Shown: piece by piece, positions 24,511 through 33,417 of the stretch | Layout: every line of letters begins with the position of its first letter | Numbering within the stretch: position 1 is the first letter of the stretch | Assembly (NCBI RefSeq): GCF_009380215.1 | Contig: NZ_WHUG01000003.1 | Location: 434,001-498,000 of the forward strand | Source of the DNA: Rugamonas aquatica | GTDB taxonomy: Bacteria > Pseudomonadota > Gammaproteobacteria > Burkholderiales > Burkholderiaceae_D | Direction: 5' to 3' | Length of the DNA: 64,000 bases | Translations under genes and position numbers: made by a program | The notes under the pieces: model-generated | Databases searched by the model: none | What the model was told of the DNA's origin: nothing | The model's input: only the letters and a program-made list of their open reading frames with translations

Positions 24511-26079
24511 TCACGCTTTCGCTGCTACAAAATCTACGATGAGTTCACACCCTTCGGCCGGGCAGATTTTGAAGTCGTAAGAGTGTCCTGGCTCAATTTT
24601 CCCTGCTCGACCAAGTTTCTTTATCGTGGCCGACGTGTATGTACGCCTGACTCGAGGACGCTCAATCTTCTGTCCGAATAGGATGAGCGGAGCCAAATAC
24701 TCAATGTCGAATTGAATTACGTGGGGGATCAAGCACATGCGGTCAATTTCTTCGGGTTTCGCTCCGGGAAAAATTGAAATCTTGATCGTGGCTGTCGCCA
24801 CCTTTTTTCCTCTAAGCCCCTTTTGGGAGAAGAGTGTGCGGTAAATTTCTTCGGCGAATTGGATTTCTTTTGCAGTAGCAGAAAATTTCTCATCGAAATC
24901 CACGTCGAATCCCAGCAATTCGAGTATTGCCCGGGCGTTTCGGATGTAGCGAAACAGCCAGTAGAACTTGCCGAATTCCGGATTGCTGGCGTTGAATGAT
25001 CCACTGGCGGAAATCGCGGTCATTCCTTCGATTTCAATGTGCGTCAGAAGTCTGTCACCTCTTTGCATGGCTTCGTAGAATTCGTAGACCTTATTGAAAT
25101 AAGGAAGGGACCGAAGTGGGCGCCCATACCAAGACGTAAGTTCAACAGTCGCGTTCACGGAGCAGGATTTTTTCGCGCCTGAAACAATGGGACAAGTTAG
25201 TGTGAAAACTATAATTCCACCAAATGCATTCCCGCGGAACGTAACTGACTCTGCTCCCCCGACCAGTTCTCCGTGTATGTCATCGACACGAAGAGGGCTG
25301 TTTTTTCCTGTGGTCTCGAAAACGCATTTAAGCACCGCAGCTTTTCGTGCATGGGTGCTAAGGACTAATTTTCCTGCTGAGCTTTCGTTGTGTTCAAAAA
25401 GGGGCGAGCCCTCGAATTTGACGGCGTCGGCATCGATTTCCAAATCTTTACCGTGTTTTATGAGATCGGAATATTTCTTCTTGAATTCGGCGCCGAAGTC
25501 GGGTTTTACTCCAAAAGACATGCTAACCGGCAGCCTCGGGTTGAACGTATAAGATGTGGACCCCGCTTGATATTGAACATCAACTGAAAACCTGGGATCG
25601 AGCTTCTCCATGGCCTCCGCTGTCAGCTTTCCGATGCGCGATACAGCATCGGAAAGTCCGATCTTCTTCAGACGTCCGAATGCAAGATCTTCCAACGCGG
25701 AATAGTCTTGTCTCGACAATGGAGGCTTGCCAAACTCCTCTTCGGCATGCTCTTCCGCCTTCTGTTTCCATTCGTTCAGGAGGCGGATGTGATAACGGTC
25801 GGCATCCCTATCGATTTTGGTCGCGCAATTTGAACAGAGCCAAATGGCGTTGTCGATGCCCGCTCTTTGATCCGGCGTGATTTCGTCGTCATAACGAGGG
25901 CCACCTCGTGCCGCCGCCGTGATATGAGCTGCGATGCCAACGTTGTTCGCTTTGTCGACCTTAACCGTCGGCCCTGAGGTGGGTACGCGGCAATCTGGAT
26001 TCGAACATTTGGCGTTGACGCGCCGCTCTAGCGTCTTAATGATCGCACTGGAAAAATTGTCCCGGCCCGTTTTTTTCAT
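24511..26079 (-). CDS. HNH-domain protein with large unknown C-terminal region
   Basis: A 522-residue protein. The N-terminal 110 residues form a zinc-binding HNH nuclease-like domain (KCSNPDC, AAHITAAARGGPRYDD, NAIWLCSNCATKID). The remaining 400 residues, rich in beta-strand-type sequence, match nothing I know and may be a sensor or substrate-binding part. The frame opens at 26259, but ATG 26079 (MKKTGRDNF) is chosen because the upstream extension looks non-coding. It is isolated in the left cargo and is a plausible stand-alone restriction or abortive-infection nuclease. Confidence 0.65.
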   Translation of the reverse strand: MKKTGRDNFSSAIIKTLERRVNAKCSNPDCRVPTSGPTVKVDKANNVGIAAHITAAARGGPRYDDEITPDQRAGIDNAIWLCSNCATKIDRDADRYHIRLLNEWKQKAEEHAEEEFGKPPLSRQDYSALEDLAFGRLKKIGLSDAVSRIGKLTAEAMEKLDPRFSVDVQYQAGSTSYTFNPRLPVSMSFGVKPDFGAEFKKKYSDLIKHGKDLEIDADAVKFEGSPLFEHNESSAGKLVLSTHARKAAVLKCVFETTGKNSPLRVDDIHGELVGGAESVTFRGNAFGGIIVFTLTCPIVSGAKKSCSVNATVELTSWYGRPLRSLPYFNKVYEFYEAMQRGDRLLTHIEIEGMTAISASGSFNASNPEFGKFYWLFRYIRNARAILELLGFDVDFDEKFSATAKEIQFAEEIYRTLFSQKGLRGKKVATATIKISIFPGAKPEEIDRMCLIPHVIQFDIEYLAPLILFGQKIERPRVRRTYTSATIKKLGRAGKIEPGHSYDFKICPAEGCELIVDFVAAKA

Positions 26080-26392
26080 GTTGGTACTTGATTGTGTGGG
26101 CTTGATTTTTGGTACCGCCGTACCGGAAACGATGACAACGATCAGGGATTCAACAGGATGCTGCTGCTTGCCCCGTCTACATAGCCATCCGCCGTGCCTG
26201 CCTTTGCACATTAGTAGTTTTTGGTCTTGTAGTCCGCGTCCTTTAAGTCTGGCCTCCAATCTGCACCGAGGTAATGATCAGCTGGTTGGTCACATTGTAC
26301 ATATGATTTTTGATACAACCAGTATCTCAACAGCGATTTGTCGAGTTCATCCACCACTCCTGTCATCTCCCTATTTTGCATCGCTAAGTCGG
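26080..26392. other. Gap between the HNH-domain gene and tniQ
   Basis: 313 bp, AT-rich in its right part. It must carry the HNH gene promoter, but I cannot single out a convincing -35/-10 pair. No ORF or repeat is seen. Confidence 0.4.
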
Positions 26393-27757
26393 CTACGTCG
26401 GCCTTGAGATCTCACACACGGCTTTGAGATATTCTTGGAATATTTCCGGCCTGGCCAGGGCTAGTCCATGCTTTTTGATCTCTTGGTCAACCTTACGCCG
26501 AGTTGGATCAATACCAGCGGAGACAAGAGTAGCTACCGCTGCTCTAACAAACCTGACTCGTTCAGCCGCGGCGCTTTGAGCGGCAAGGCGGAAAGCACGT
26601 GTGCGTCTTTCACTGATGCGTTGGCACAGATCTGGAAACCAATATCGCAGTGCGCTGCGACCTAGGCCATATGGTAAGCCCGCCTCTCGCATTGAGGTCG
26701 TAAATGATTCTCTTGAGACTTTAGTATCCAGTTCCCGAAAATACTGACCGCGCTGCTGCTGAGTCAACTGTGGGCGACGAGCGCGCGAAACCACTTGTCC
26801 CACCTTCGATTGTGGCGGACGTAGACTGGGACCGGTTCGTCCCGCACAAAGATCAACCACGGGCGTGCTGAAGCCGTGTCCTAGCTGGAGAAGCTTTGGA
26901 AGACTTACTCGTTCGCCTTTGTCGAGCCAGCCGTTTAGCGCCCATTTATTCCATCCCATGGCATGGCATAGCCCTGCGCGTTTTCCTTGGAACTGTTCGG
27001 TGACGATACATTTTAGCGTGTTGCACAGGAAATCTCGCTTCACCGTTTTTTGCACTCTGGTTTGTTCATGCAACATGGCTTCGAGAATCTCTTCGTATCC
27101 TTGCGTTCGATTCGCGTCGACGTGAGAATTAAGGATAGCGGATGCGTCATTCGAGCGAGCAAGTGACGTTCTGCAATGATCGCATATTGACGCGTCGGCA
27201 ATTCGTGGAACGAATGCTTGAGCTTTGCCACAACACGCACAGGTCTCCTCTATAGCGCAACCGTGCACGACGCAACGGCGATAGGGAGTCAAAGCCCAAA
27301 GCAGTGGCGTGTAGGTTTCATTATTTTCGTTAAGCTGGTCATGAAAACACATCGGACACCACCTTGGCCGTCTAGCAATGAATCCTTCGCTCTGTTCGGG
27401 AATGATGTCAGCCCAAGGAAGCATCGTAAGGATGTGAAGGTCAGTTCGTGATGTCAGCTGGTTGGCGGCCGCGGCTAGCAATTTCGCGTTTCTTCCTAGC
27501 CCGTTGATGGTTGCGGCATATCTGGTGTAGAACGTGTTGTCCGCCAATTTTCTTATGGCCGCATCTTCCTTGCCGAAAACGTATTTAATAAGATCGCGCG
27601 GGCTTATGCAATGTGCCCGAGCTAGACGGATCAGATAGGACGTTAGGGACTCCTGGCGATGACTGTTCATCTGCATCGGTACGATGTTGTAGAGCACGCT
27701 GCGGTTAAGTTTTGGCATGCCACTGTCGTTGGGCGAAGTATCTTCAAGCAGTAGCAT
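26393..27757 (-). CDS. tniQ: TniQ/TnsD-family target-selection protein
   Basis: A 454-residue TniQ-family protein. The N-terminal TniQ domain contains the typical ESLTSYLIRLARAHCISP segment and two zinc-ribbon clusters (WCPMCFHDQL; CACCGKAQ...ICDHCRTSL). The C-terminal half is basic with HTH-like segments, as in TnsD proteins that read an attachment site. The start ATG 27757 has GGGAGG five bases upstream and overlaps the end of tniB by 14 bp. It probably recognises the tRNA-Arg gene and recruits TniB and TnsAB to insert just downstream. Confidence 0.88.
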   Translation of the reverse strand: MLLLEDTSPNDSGMPKLNRSVLYNIVPMQMNSHRQESLTSYLIRLARAHCISPRDLIKYVFGKEDAAIRKLADNTFYTRYAATINGLGRNAKLLAAAANQLTSRTDLHILTMLPWADIIPEQSEGFIARRPRWCPMCFHDQLNENNETYTPLLWALTPYRRCVVHGCAIEETCACCGKAQAFVPRIADASICDHCRTSLARSNDASAILNSHVDANRTQGYEEILEAMLHEQTRVQKTVKRDFLCNTLKCIVTEQFQGKRAGLCHAMGWNKWALNGWLDKGERVSLPKLLQLGHGFSTPVVDLCAGRTGPSLRPPQSKVGQVVSRARRPQLTQQQRGQYFRELDTKVSRESFTTSMREAGLPYGLGRSALRYWFPDLCQRISERRTRAFRLAAQSAAAERVRFVRAAVATLVSAGIDPTRRKVDQEIKKHGLALARPEIFQEYLKAVCEISRPT

Positions 27758-28880
27758 ATGCGCCTCCCACTGGATCGCGCGTCGCGGCACGTCGACCGAC
27801 CGGCGGCCTTGTAGAGGTGCGCGGATTGGCACGCGGGATTGTCGGCAATCCCTCCTTCAGGAGTTTTTCAAGTTCATCTTCAGAGATGTCCGACAATTTC
27901 TGCTCGCCGACCAGGGCCTCCTCAATGATCGTCTTCAATGCTTTCTTTGTCAGCGCGAACGGCTTGATGAAGTCCCAATCGAATATCTTATTGTTTGTCT
28001 CCAGGTGTCGAGCATACGCTCTGGCGAGCCACTCTTTCAGTATCCCCACACAGCCACCGGAATATAGATAGAATTTTTCTGCGTGTGTTCCGAGCGCTGG
28101 ATGTGTCGCAAGCGGCAGATGGTTCTGGAATGTCTGAAGTACGGCGTTAAAAGATGCTTGATCCTGCTTAGTGCGTTCGTCGTAACGAGGAAAATGGACA
28201 ATCTCACTCCGTCGAACAAGTTGTCCACTTTGATCGCGGATGTCGAGCAGTCGGTAAGTTCCGATCAGAACAATTGTTGCCTTTGTTTCGATCGCCAGAG
28301 ACTTCAGCGATTCAAACTGAAATTCCAGTTTCTTGGGATTGTTCACCATGAGAACGTGGTGTGCCTCATCGATGATCAGGACCTTCGTTCGACGGCGGCG
28401 CATGCATTCTTCTACCGAACGACGTAGGGCATCGGACGTCGTCTTCTCATGTAGAGACGAAGTTCTATCGCTGGGAAAGAAACTTAATTGACGAGGTGCT
28501 AGGACCTTCCGATCAATTAGCGGCTCCATAGCTCGACCGAGAAGCCGAACATAAAAGTCCTTCCAACTGAATGACGAACCGTTCGGTGCGATGGCGTTAC
28601 CGTACAAGACGGGTACAAGGTCGAGTTCACTTTCCATTTGCGTTGCATATTGTTCTCGTACCTTGCGATACATGTGTGTTGCCAGCGTAGTCTTGCCAGC
28701 GCCAGTTGGCCCAGCGACCAAAATTACCTTGGGTGCCGCATGACCGGTAATTGCGCCCATCGCTTGTTTGAATGCATTTTGAAGTGCTGGGTGTGCGATA
28801 GTTAGCTTCTCGAAATATGTGATGCGCGCTTCAATCGAGTCGTCAAGCAGCGCTGCCGGGAATTGTTGGATATTTTTCAT
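27744..28880 (-). CDS. tniB: TniB/TnsC-family AAA+ transposition regulator
   Basis: A 378-residue AAA+ ATPase with Walker A GPTGAGKT (57-64), Walker B VLIIDEAHHV and sensor-1-type VLIGTYRLLD. In Tn7-like systems this protein couples target recognition by TniQ to activation of the transposase and mediates target immunity. Its start overlaps the tnsAB stop (ATGA), and its 3' end overlaps tniQ, so the three genes form one operon. Its Pro/Arg-rich C-terminal tail could contact TniQ. Confidence 0.92.
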   Translation of the reverse strand: MKNIQQFPAALLDDSIEARITYFEKLTIAHPALQNAFKQAMGAITGHAAPKVILVAGPTGAGKTTLATHMYRKVREQYATQMESELDLVPVLYGNAIAPNGSSFSWKDFYVRLLGRAMEPLIDRKVLAPRQLSFFPSDRTSSLHEKTTSDALRRSVEECMRRRRTKVLIIDEAHHVLMVNNPKKLEFQFESLKSLAIETKATIVLIGTYRLLDIRDQSGQLVRRSEIVHFPRYDERTKQDQASFNAVLQTFQNHLPLATHPALGTHAEKFYLYSGGCVGILKEWLARAYARHLETNNKIFDWDFIKPFALTKKALKTIIEEALVGEQKLSDISEDELEKLLKEGLPTIPRANPRTSTRPPVGRRAATRDPVGGAYATA

Positions 28881-31543
28881 TGCAGCACCTCAAATGATTC
28901 GCCTGTGAATTCGCTCCATGGGGCTGCGTAACCGATGCTAGGTACATCGAGTGGATTGGCTTGTTGGGAGATATCATCGCGCTCAGAAAAATGTCGGAGC
29001 TGCGCATCGTGTTTTTGTTGGCGTAGTACTTCTTCCGTTTGATCGACGCCAGCCATGTACCTCGCAATCTCCTCGGCATTAATTTTTCTACGTCTTGCAG
29101 TACCAGAATTTTTGCCGCGAATCTCGCTTGAAATTAGCTTGATTTCGCGCTCGCTTCGACCGTCAAATACACCTGCGAACTCCGAAAGACATGGTCGCCA
29201 CTCACCAGCAATAAAAGCATATGCCTTTGAGATGTTGAAAGGATCGTAGCGCGCGAATACTCGACTTCCTTCGTGTTTTGGATCACGCATCATCGGATGC
29301 CAGTAGTAGATGTAACCAATCTTGATGCCCTTTGCTCCGACGATCATCGCCGTTTCTCCTTTCACGTAAGGAAGACAGAGCAACTCGAGATCTGGTGTAA
29401 TCGGGATCAGGCGTATCGACCGCAAGCCGGTTCTTTCCATACCGACTTTGATCGCGTCGTTCGGGCTTACGCCGAGCGCTGAGTGCTCCATGTTTCCATA
29501 GAGATCGTAAGCAAATTGCGCGAACTGAGGAATGAAGGTCGGCAATGTCCATATAGCCTGTGAACGTGGATCATGGGTCGCAGACATTTGGCGGGGGGGT
29601 TGTAGCGGCTTGTTGTTGCCCTGAAGGTTATGCAAAAACTGAGTGTTGCTAATGCCGAAGAAGCGCTCCATTACGGAACCAAAGCGGCTCTTGTGCGGCG
29701 GCCGGCTCTTCTTGGTGGTTCCGACGCGGGCCAGAAGCTGCTCGAAGTATTCGCACTCAAAGTCCTTGCCGTTGTCGACGACAATTGTTGCCGGCACGCG
29801 TCCATGCCGGCGAATGCATTCACGCATAACCAGCATGCAGCTGCGATAGCTAGGCGGATCAAACAGGACCACGAAGGCTAAGACCGCTCTGGAGTAAGCG
29901 TCGAGCATGAGGGTCAGCCAGGCACGGCCTAGCTTCTCGCCGAACTTGGTGCCCACAAGCTGTAAATCGATTTCTGTGTGATCGATGTGCCCGATTTCAA
30001 ACGGACGGTCACCATGTCTTGGGGTGGAGCGATCAAGTACGAAATAAAATGGTTCATGCTTGTAAGCGGATCTCGCACCTTCGCGCGCCATGGTAAGGTC
30101 AAAATTTGTACGTGTACGCGCAATTTCGTTTCTGAATGCTTTTTCGCTCGGAGCAGTCAACCCTACGTCTTTGCATCGGTTAATGACGATTCCATAGCAA
30201 AGTGTCTTGGACTTCGCATGCCCGGTCATGAGCTCGTTCTCGATCACGTTTTGCATGACATCGATCACCTCTTGATCGAGTTTTCGTTGAGTGTTTCCTC
30301 GTTTTCCGGTCCTTGGAATTAGACCGATGAACGAGTCTCCATATATGACTTCGCCTCGCCGTTGGAGGTGCTTCCAATAGCGAAGCGTGCGAGCACTTCG
30401 TCCGCAGGAATTTCCATTAGATGTCGCCGAGTGTTCGAGTGCGGCGAAGCGCTTCGTCGCTTGCGCTAAATCGTCAGGCCCGGCTTGCATAACGACCTGT
30501 TCTGCCGCGAGCTGCGATTGATCACACGAGGTTGACACTCCTTTGATATCGCCGGATTTTACGAACTTCTCTACCTGCGCCCTCTGCAGCTTAAACACTC
30601 CTTGGTTTTGATCTTGAAGGTAGACATGCTCTTGGCTGACAGTCGTGATCGTGAACAAGTTCCCATCCCAGTCGATTTTTTCGTTAGCTGCGAAGTTCAC
30701 AATACGCAAGTTCAGTTCTGCGGGAGAATGAGCGAGGACGCTGACGTCGCGAAGACGATGGGCGTTCGCAACCTCGCGGTTTGCATACACCTTGGTCCAT
30801 ACGGGTTCTGCCAAGAGTTGCTGCTCCAAGTCGACACAAAGATCATCGCGCGCGATGGCGGTGTAAATATTTTCGGTGTGAGTTGAACCAACTGCTGATA
30901 TCAAGTCGGACAGCAGCCAGCAGTTCTTCTCTCTAAGCAAAGCAGAAAATTCGCTTTTTGCTATTTCGTAGTTTGGTGGCAATGGCGCGTTCCAGTAGTC
31001 GGAAAGAAACGTTAAATTGCGAATGTAGGTCCAGGGATTCTCGCTGGATGAACGTACTTTGAACCCTAGTCCAAATTGAGACGCGTAGTTCTGCGCCGGA
31101 GGGGAAGCCCAGCCCAATTCTGGTGTCCGCGTAAACATCTTCGATCCCTCCGCCGCGCGCTTAGACAGCCACTCTTCAAGCTTACATTCCACCCAACCGA
31201 TAAAATCGTCTTGGATCACGAAGAAGTCCGGGGTCGTCAGATGCCCAGTCCGCTTTCCGGATGCATCGACATAATTTAGTTTGATCTGTTGGGGTTGGTC
31301 ATAGAACTCGTATGTTTTTGCGTCATGATCCCAGAGATAGATGGCGGCCAGTTCGTTCTTATGGCTCTCTGCTTGGATCGTTACTCCCATTTTCTTACTC
31401 GGATAGCGGCAAGCGACATTGTTCATTTTGCTTCCCACCCTTCTGGAAGGTTGAGAAGCGCGTATACGCATGACGATTGCTTGCCCCTGCTCGGTAACGT
31501 TCATTCGTGTCATCAATTGCTTAAGCTCGATTTCAGTCAACAT
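28877..31543 (-). CDS. tnsAB: TnsA-TnsB fusion transposase
   Basis: An 888-residue protein. The N-terminal TnsA-like endonuclease has a PD-(D/E)xK site (D106 in TTPDFF, E119 and K121 in WVECK, with an upstream Glu in AESHKNEL). A TnsB/TniA-type DDE integrase follows, with catalytic D521 (GHIDHTEID), D590 (VVDNGKDF) and E626 (MERFFG), spaced as a classic DD(35)E. The combination predicts cutting of both strands at each end, meaning cut-and-paste movement. ATG 31543 with AGGAGG is chosen over the frame opening at 31624. The stop overlaps tniB by 4 bp. Confidence 0.92.
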   Translation of the reverse strand: MLTEIELKQLMTRMNVTEQGQAIVMRIRASQPSRRVGSKMNNVACRYPSKKMGVTIQAESHKNELAAIYLWDHDAKTYEFYDQPQQIKLNYVDASGKRTGHLTTPDFFVIQDDFIGWVECKLEEWLSKRAAEGSKMFTRTPELGWASPPAQNYASQFGLGFKVRSSSENPWTYIRNLTFLSDYWNAPLPPNYEIAKSEFSALLREKNCWLLSDLISAVGSTHTENIYTAIARDDLCVDLEQQLLAEPVWTKVYANREVANAHRLRDVSVLAHSPAELNLRIVNFAANEKIDWDGNLFTITTVSQEHVYLQDQNQGVFKLQRAQVEKFVKSGDIKGVSTSCDQSQLAAEQVVMQAGPDDLAQATKRFAALEHSATSNGNSCGRSARTLRYWKHLQRRGEVIYGDSFIGLIPRTGKRGNTQRKLDQEVIDVMQNVIENELMTGHAKSKTLCYGIVINRCKDVGLTAPSEKAFRNEIARTRTNFDLTMAREGARSAYKHEPFYFVLDRSTPRHGDRPFEIGHIDHTEIDLQLVGTKFGEKLGRAWLTLMLDAYSRAVLAFVVLFDPPSYRSCMLVMRECIRRHGRVPATIVVDNGKDFECEYFEQLLARVGTTKKSRPPHKSRFGSVMERFFGISNTQFLHNLQGNNKPLQPPRQMSATHDPRSQAIWTLPTFIPQFAQFAYDLYGNMEHSALGVSPNDAIKVGMERTGLRSIRLIPITPDLELLCLPYVKGETAMIVGAKGIKIGYIYYWHPMMRDPKHEGSRVFARYDPFNISKAYAFIAGEWRPCLSEFAGVFDGRSEREIKLISSEIRGKNSGTARRRKINAEEIARYMAGVDQTEEVLRQQKHDAQLRHFSERDDISQQANPLDVPSIGYAAPWSEFTGESFEVLQ

Positions 31544-31694
31544 ATTGCCTCCTGCATTTGCTGATTTACGGTATTGGACCCGCGTCTCACGTTGCTTGAC
31601 GCAAGGTCGGCCAACGCCGTTCATGTGTTTGGTATGGACTTTTAATCCATGTTTTGACTATAGTTCGCACATTCCTCGATGCCACCCAATTTTT

Positions 31695-31710
31695 AGTTAC
31701 ATGTGTAACT
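31695..31710. promoter_or_regulatory. Perfect palindrome AGTTACA-TG-TGTAACT (operator candidate)
   Basis: A 16-bp palindrome with 7-bp arms in the divergent region between tnsAB and the 31731 gene, 20 bp before that gene's ATG. It is suited to binding a dimeric repressor. Confidence 0.5.
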
Positions 31711-31730
31711 CATTGATTTGTTAAGAAATA

Positions 31731-32510
31731 ATGCGAAAAATAGTTAGAATTTCAGAAAATGAAGGGCGGCCAGTCCGCATGCGGTTTAGTCGGCTTCGTA
31801 CAAGACTTTGGGCGGAAGCGGTTCGTCGGGCCGTCGGATGCCGGTGCTTCCAGGATCTGGAACTTGTATTGGGGATAGATGGGAGGTGGGAAGGAATTTG
31901 GTCTCGCTATAGCCGTGGCCTAGCTAGCCCGTCAGAACGTCATATCCGGCGAATAGAAAAGAAGTATCCAGGAACGGCTAAGCACTTTCTCGCGCGATTC
32001 TGGGATCTACTTCAGGAAAGAGAGTACACATGGGAGGAGCTCGATGCCTGCTTCTGGTCTCTTCCCGATGAGCTCCAGGCGCTGGCGCCAGGCGGAAGAA
32101 ACGACTCATTTGGACACGTTCGGCAATCGAATGAGGATTTACAAAAGTTTATTGTGGAAATCCATATCGCGTTAGAAAGTCCTGATAACTATATGCATGC
32201 TCTGACTGCTCTGCTTTACGCGCTACGTCAAGCGTATATGAAGCGGGATGGTGTGATGGTGCTTTGGTACTACCTGGTGATTGCGGAAGTAAGCTCTTCA
32301 TTATCACAGCACCTTGTCCTCGAACCCCTCTCGGTTTGGCTTATGCTGCATATTGTTGAGCCGATGAGATATATGAGATTCGGTGATCCGGAAATTGACG
32401 AAATATGGTTTCTACATCGTACCGATTATATTGATCGAACGAAGTCGACAGCCGAGAGTTTCAATTTATTGAAATGTCTGTTTGAGTTATGTTTAGCCTT
32501 GCATGGCTAG
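31731..32510 (+). CDS. Unknown protein, possible N-terminal HTH
   Basis: A 259-residue protein read divergently from the transposition operon. The N-terminal third is strongly basic and has a pattern reminiscent of helix-turn-helix proteins (FQDLELVLGI, WSRYSRGLASPSERHIRRIEKKYPG). The C-terminal part is mostly helical and unrecognised. Its location beside a perfect palindrome makes a transposition or cargo regulator plausible, but that is inference. Its stop lies close to or overlapping the next ORF. Confidence 0.6.
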   Translation: MRKIVRISENEGRPVRMRFSRLRTRLWAEAVRRAVGCRCFQDLELVLGIDGRWEGIWSRYSRGLASPSERHIRRIEKKYPGTAKHFLARFWDLLQEREYTWEELDACFWSLPDELQALAPGGRNDSFGHVRQSNEDLQKFIVEIHIALESPDNYMHALTALLYALRQAYMKRDGVMVLWYYLVIAEVSSSLSQHLVLEPLSVWLMLHIVEPMRYMRFGDPEIDEIWFLHRTDYIDRTKSTAESFNLLKCLFELCLALHG

Positions 32511-32554
32511 ATTTGCATGCGACAGTGAGACCTCGCCAATTGCTAGGAAATCTC

Positions 32555-32914
32555 ATGGATCCACGTAAGCCTTGTGTAGTAGCCATTGACCTAAACGCAT
32601 TCCAAATCAATGAAAACACCACATTACTTGTGCAAGTTACCGATAAACAAACTGAGGAATCTAAGCAGGTGACGTTGGACCGTCAACAAGGGGAGGTGGT
32701 CGACGTAGCTATATCGGAATTTCGCGACGAACCAATGTTGCTGCGCGCGTCACTATTGAGCGGTGTTGTGACTTGGGAGAGCGAACTGAATCCTGATTGT
32801 CCGAAGAACGTTCTGAAACTTATACGAGCAGTTCAGTTTGCTCAAAAAATGCTGATAGGACGAGGTGGTTATAGCAGTAACAATGACTATACCGATAGCC
32901 AAGTGCCTCAGTAG
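32555..32914 (+). CDS. Unknown small protein
   Basis: A 119-residue ORF from ATG 32555 (MDPRKPCVVAIDL), preceded by AGGAAA; the frame is open from an ATG at 32489 that overlaps the upstream gene. The sequence alternates in a beta-strand manner (TLLVQVTDKQTEESKQVTL) and then has one helix. No family is recognised. It follows the 31731 gene on the same strand and may be its partner. Confidence 0.5.
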   Translation: MDPRKPCVVAIDLNAFQINENTTLLVQVTDKQTEESKQVTLDRQQGEVVDVAISEFRDEPMLLRASLLSGVVTWESELNPDCPKNVLKLIRAVQFAQKMLIGRGGYSSNNDYTDSQVPQ

Positions 32915-32975
32915 CGCCGTGCTCGATAGCGAACAATTAAGATGTGAACTGTGCCGCTCGAAAGAGACGGTATTG

Positions 32976-33383
32976 TTATCGCTTACTGTTTGTCTTTTTC
33001 AAGGCACGGATCAAGGTCACCACTGCCTTGCGACCCTCGCACGAAAGTTGCTCAATTTCCATGAGGTCTGCATGTGCGAGTTGCGACATTTTTCTAACTG
33101 GGTCATCGAGTTTACTGGTGGAGATGACAGGTTCTCCCTCATTAGAAAAGAGCCAATCGATGTTGGCTCGCTTTCCATCTGGGGTTCTCCAACGCGATAT
33201 TGCGAACAGTTTGTCGGGGCCGGGGATAGTCCTTCCATCCCTAACTGCGTCCAAAGTGCTCCGATTTGAGTAGCCGAGAATTTTGGCCGCATCTTGCCAC
33301 TCTAGGCGTAGATGTTGCTCCACCATTTCAACGAAACGGGCGGATATTTCCTGTGTTATTTGTGGATCGACTTTGCCTCTCAT
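32976..33383 (-). CDS. XRE/CI-like transcriptional regulator (controller-type)
   Basis: A 135-residue protein with an HTH-like segment (QDAAKILGYSNRSTLDAVRDG) and the NIDWLFSNEGEP motif typical of CI/XRE-type regulators. ATG 33383 (MRGKVDPQ) is preferred to an upstream in-frame ATG that would overlap the methyltransferase gene. It is divergent from the methyltransferase with only 34 bp between start codons, the arrangement of controller proteins in restriction-modification loci. It probably represses both promoters. Confidence 0.65.
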   Translation of the reverse strand: MRGKVDPQITQEISARFVEMVEQHLRLEWQDAAKILGYSNRSTLDAVRDGRTIPGPDKLFAISRWRTPDGKRANIDWLFSNEGEPVISTSKLDDPVRKMSQLAHADLMEIEQLSCEGRKAVVTLIRALKKTNSKR

Positions 33384-33417
33384 GTTATTATCATACAGTA
33401 AATTATAAAAACATCTA

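Noticed and set aside
25187..25552. Plus-strand 121-codon ORF inside the HNH-domain gene
   Set aside because: It is antisense to a longer coding frame with a real HNH domain, and shows no domain or start signal of its own.
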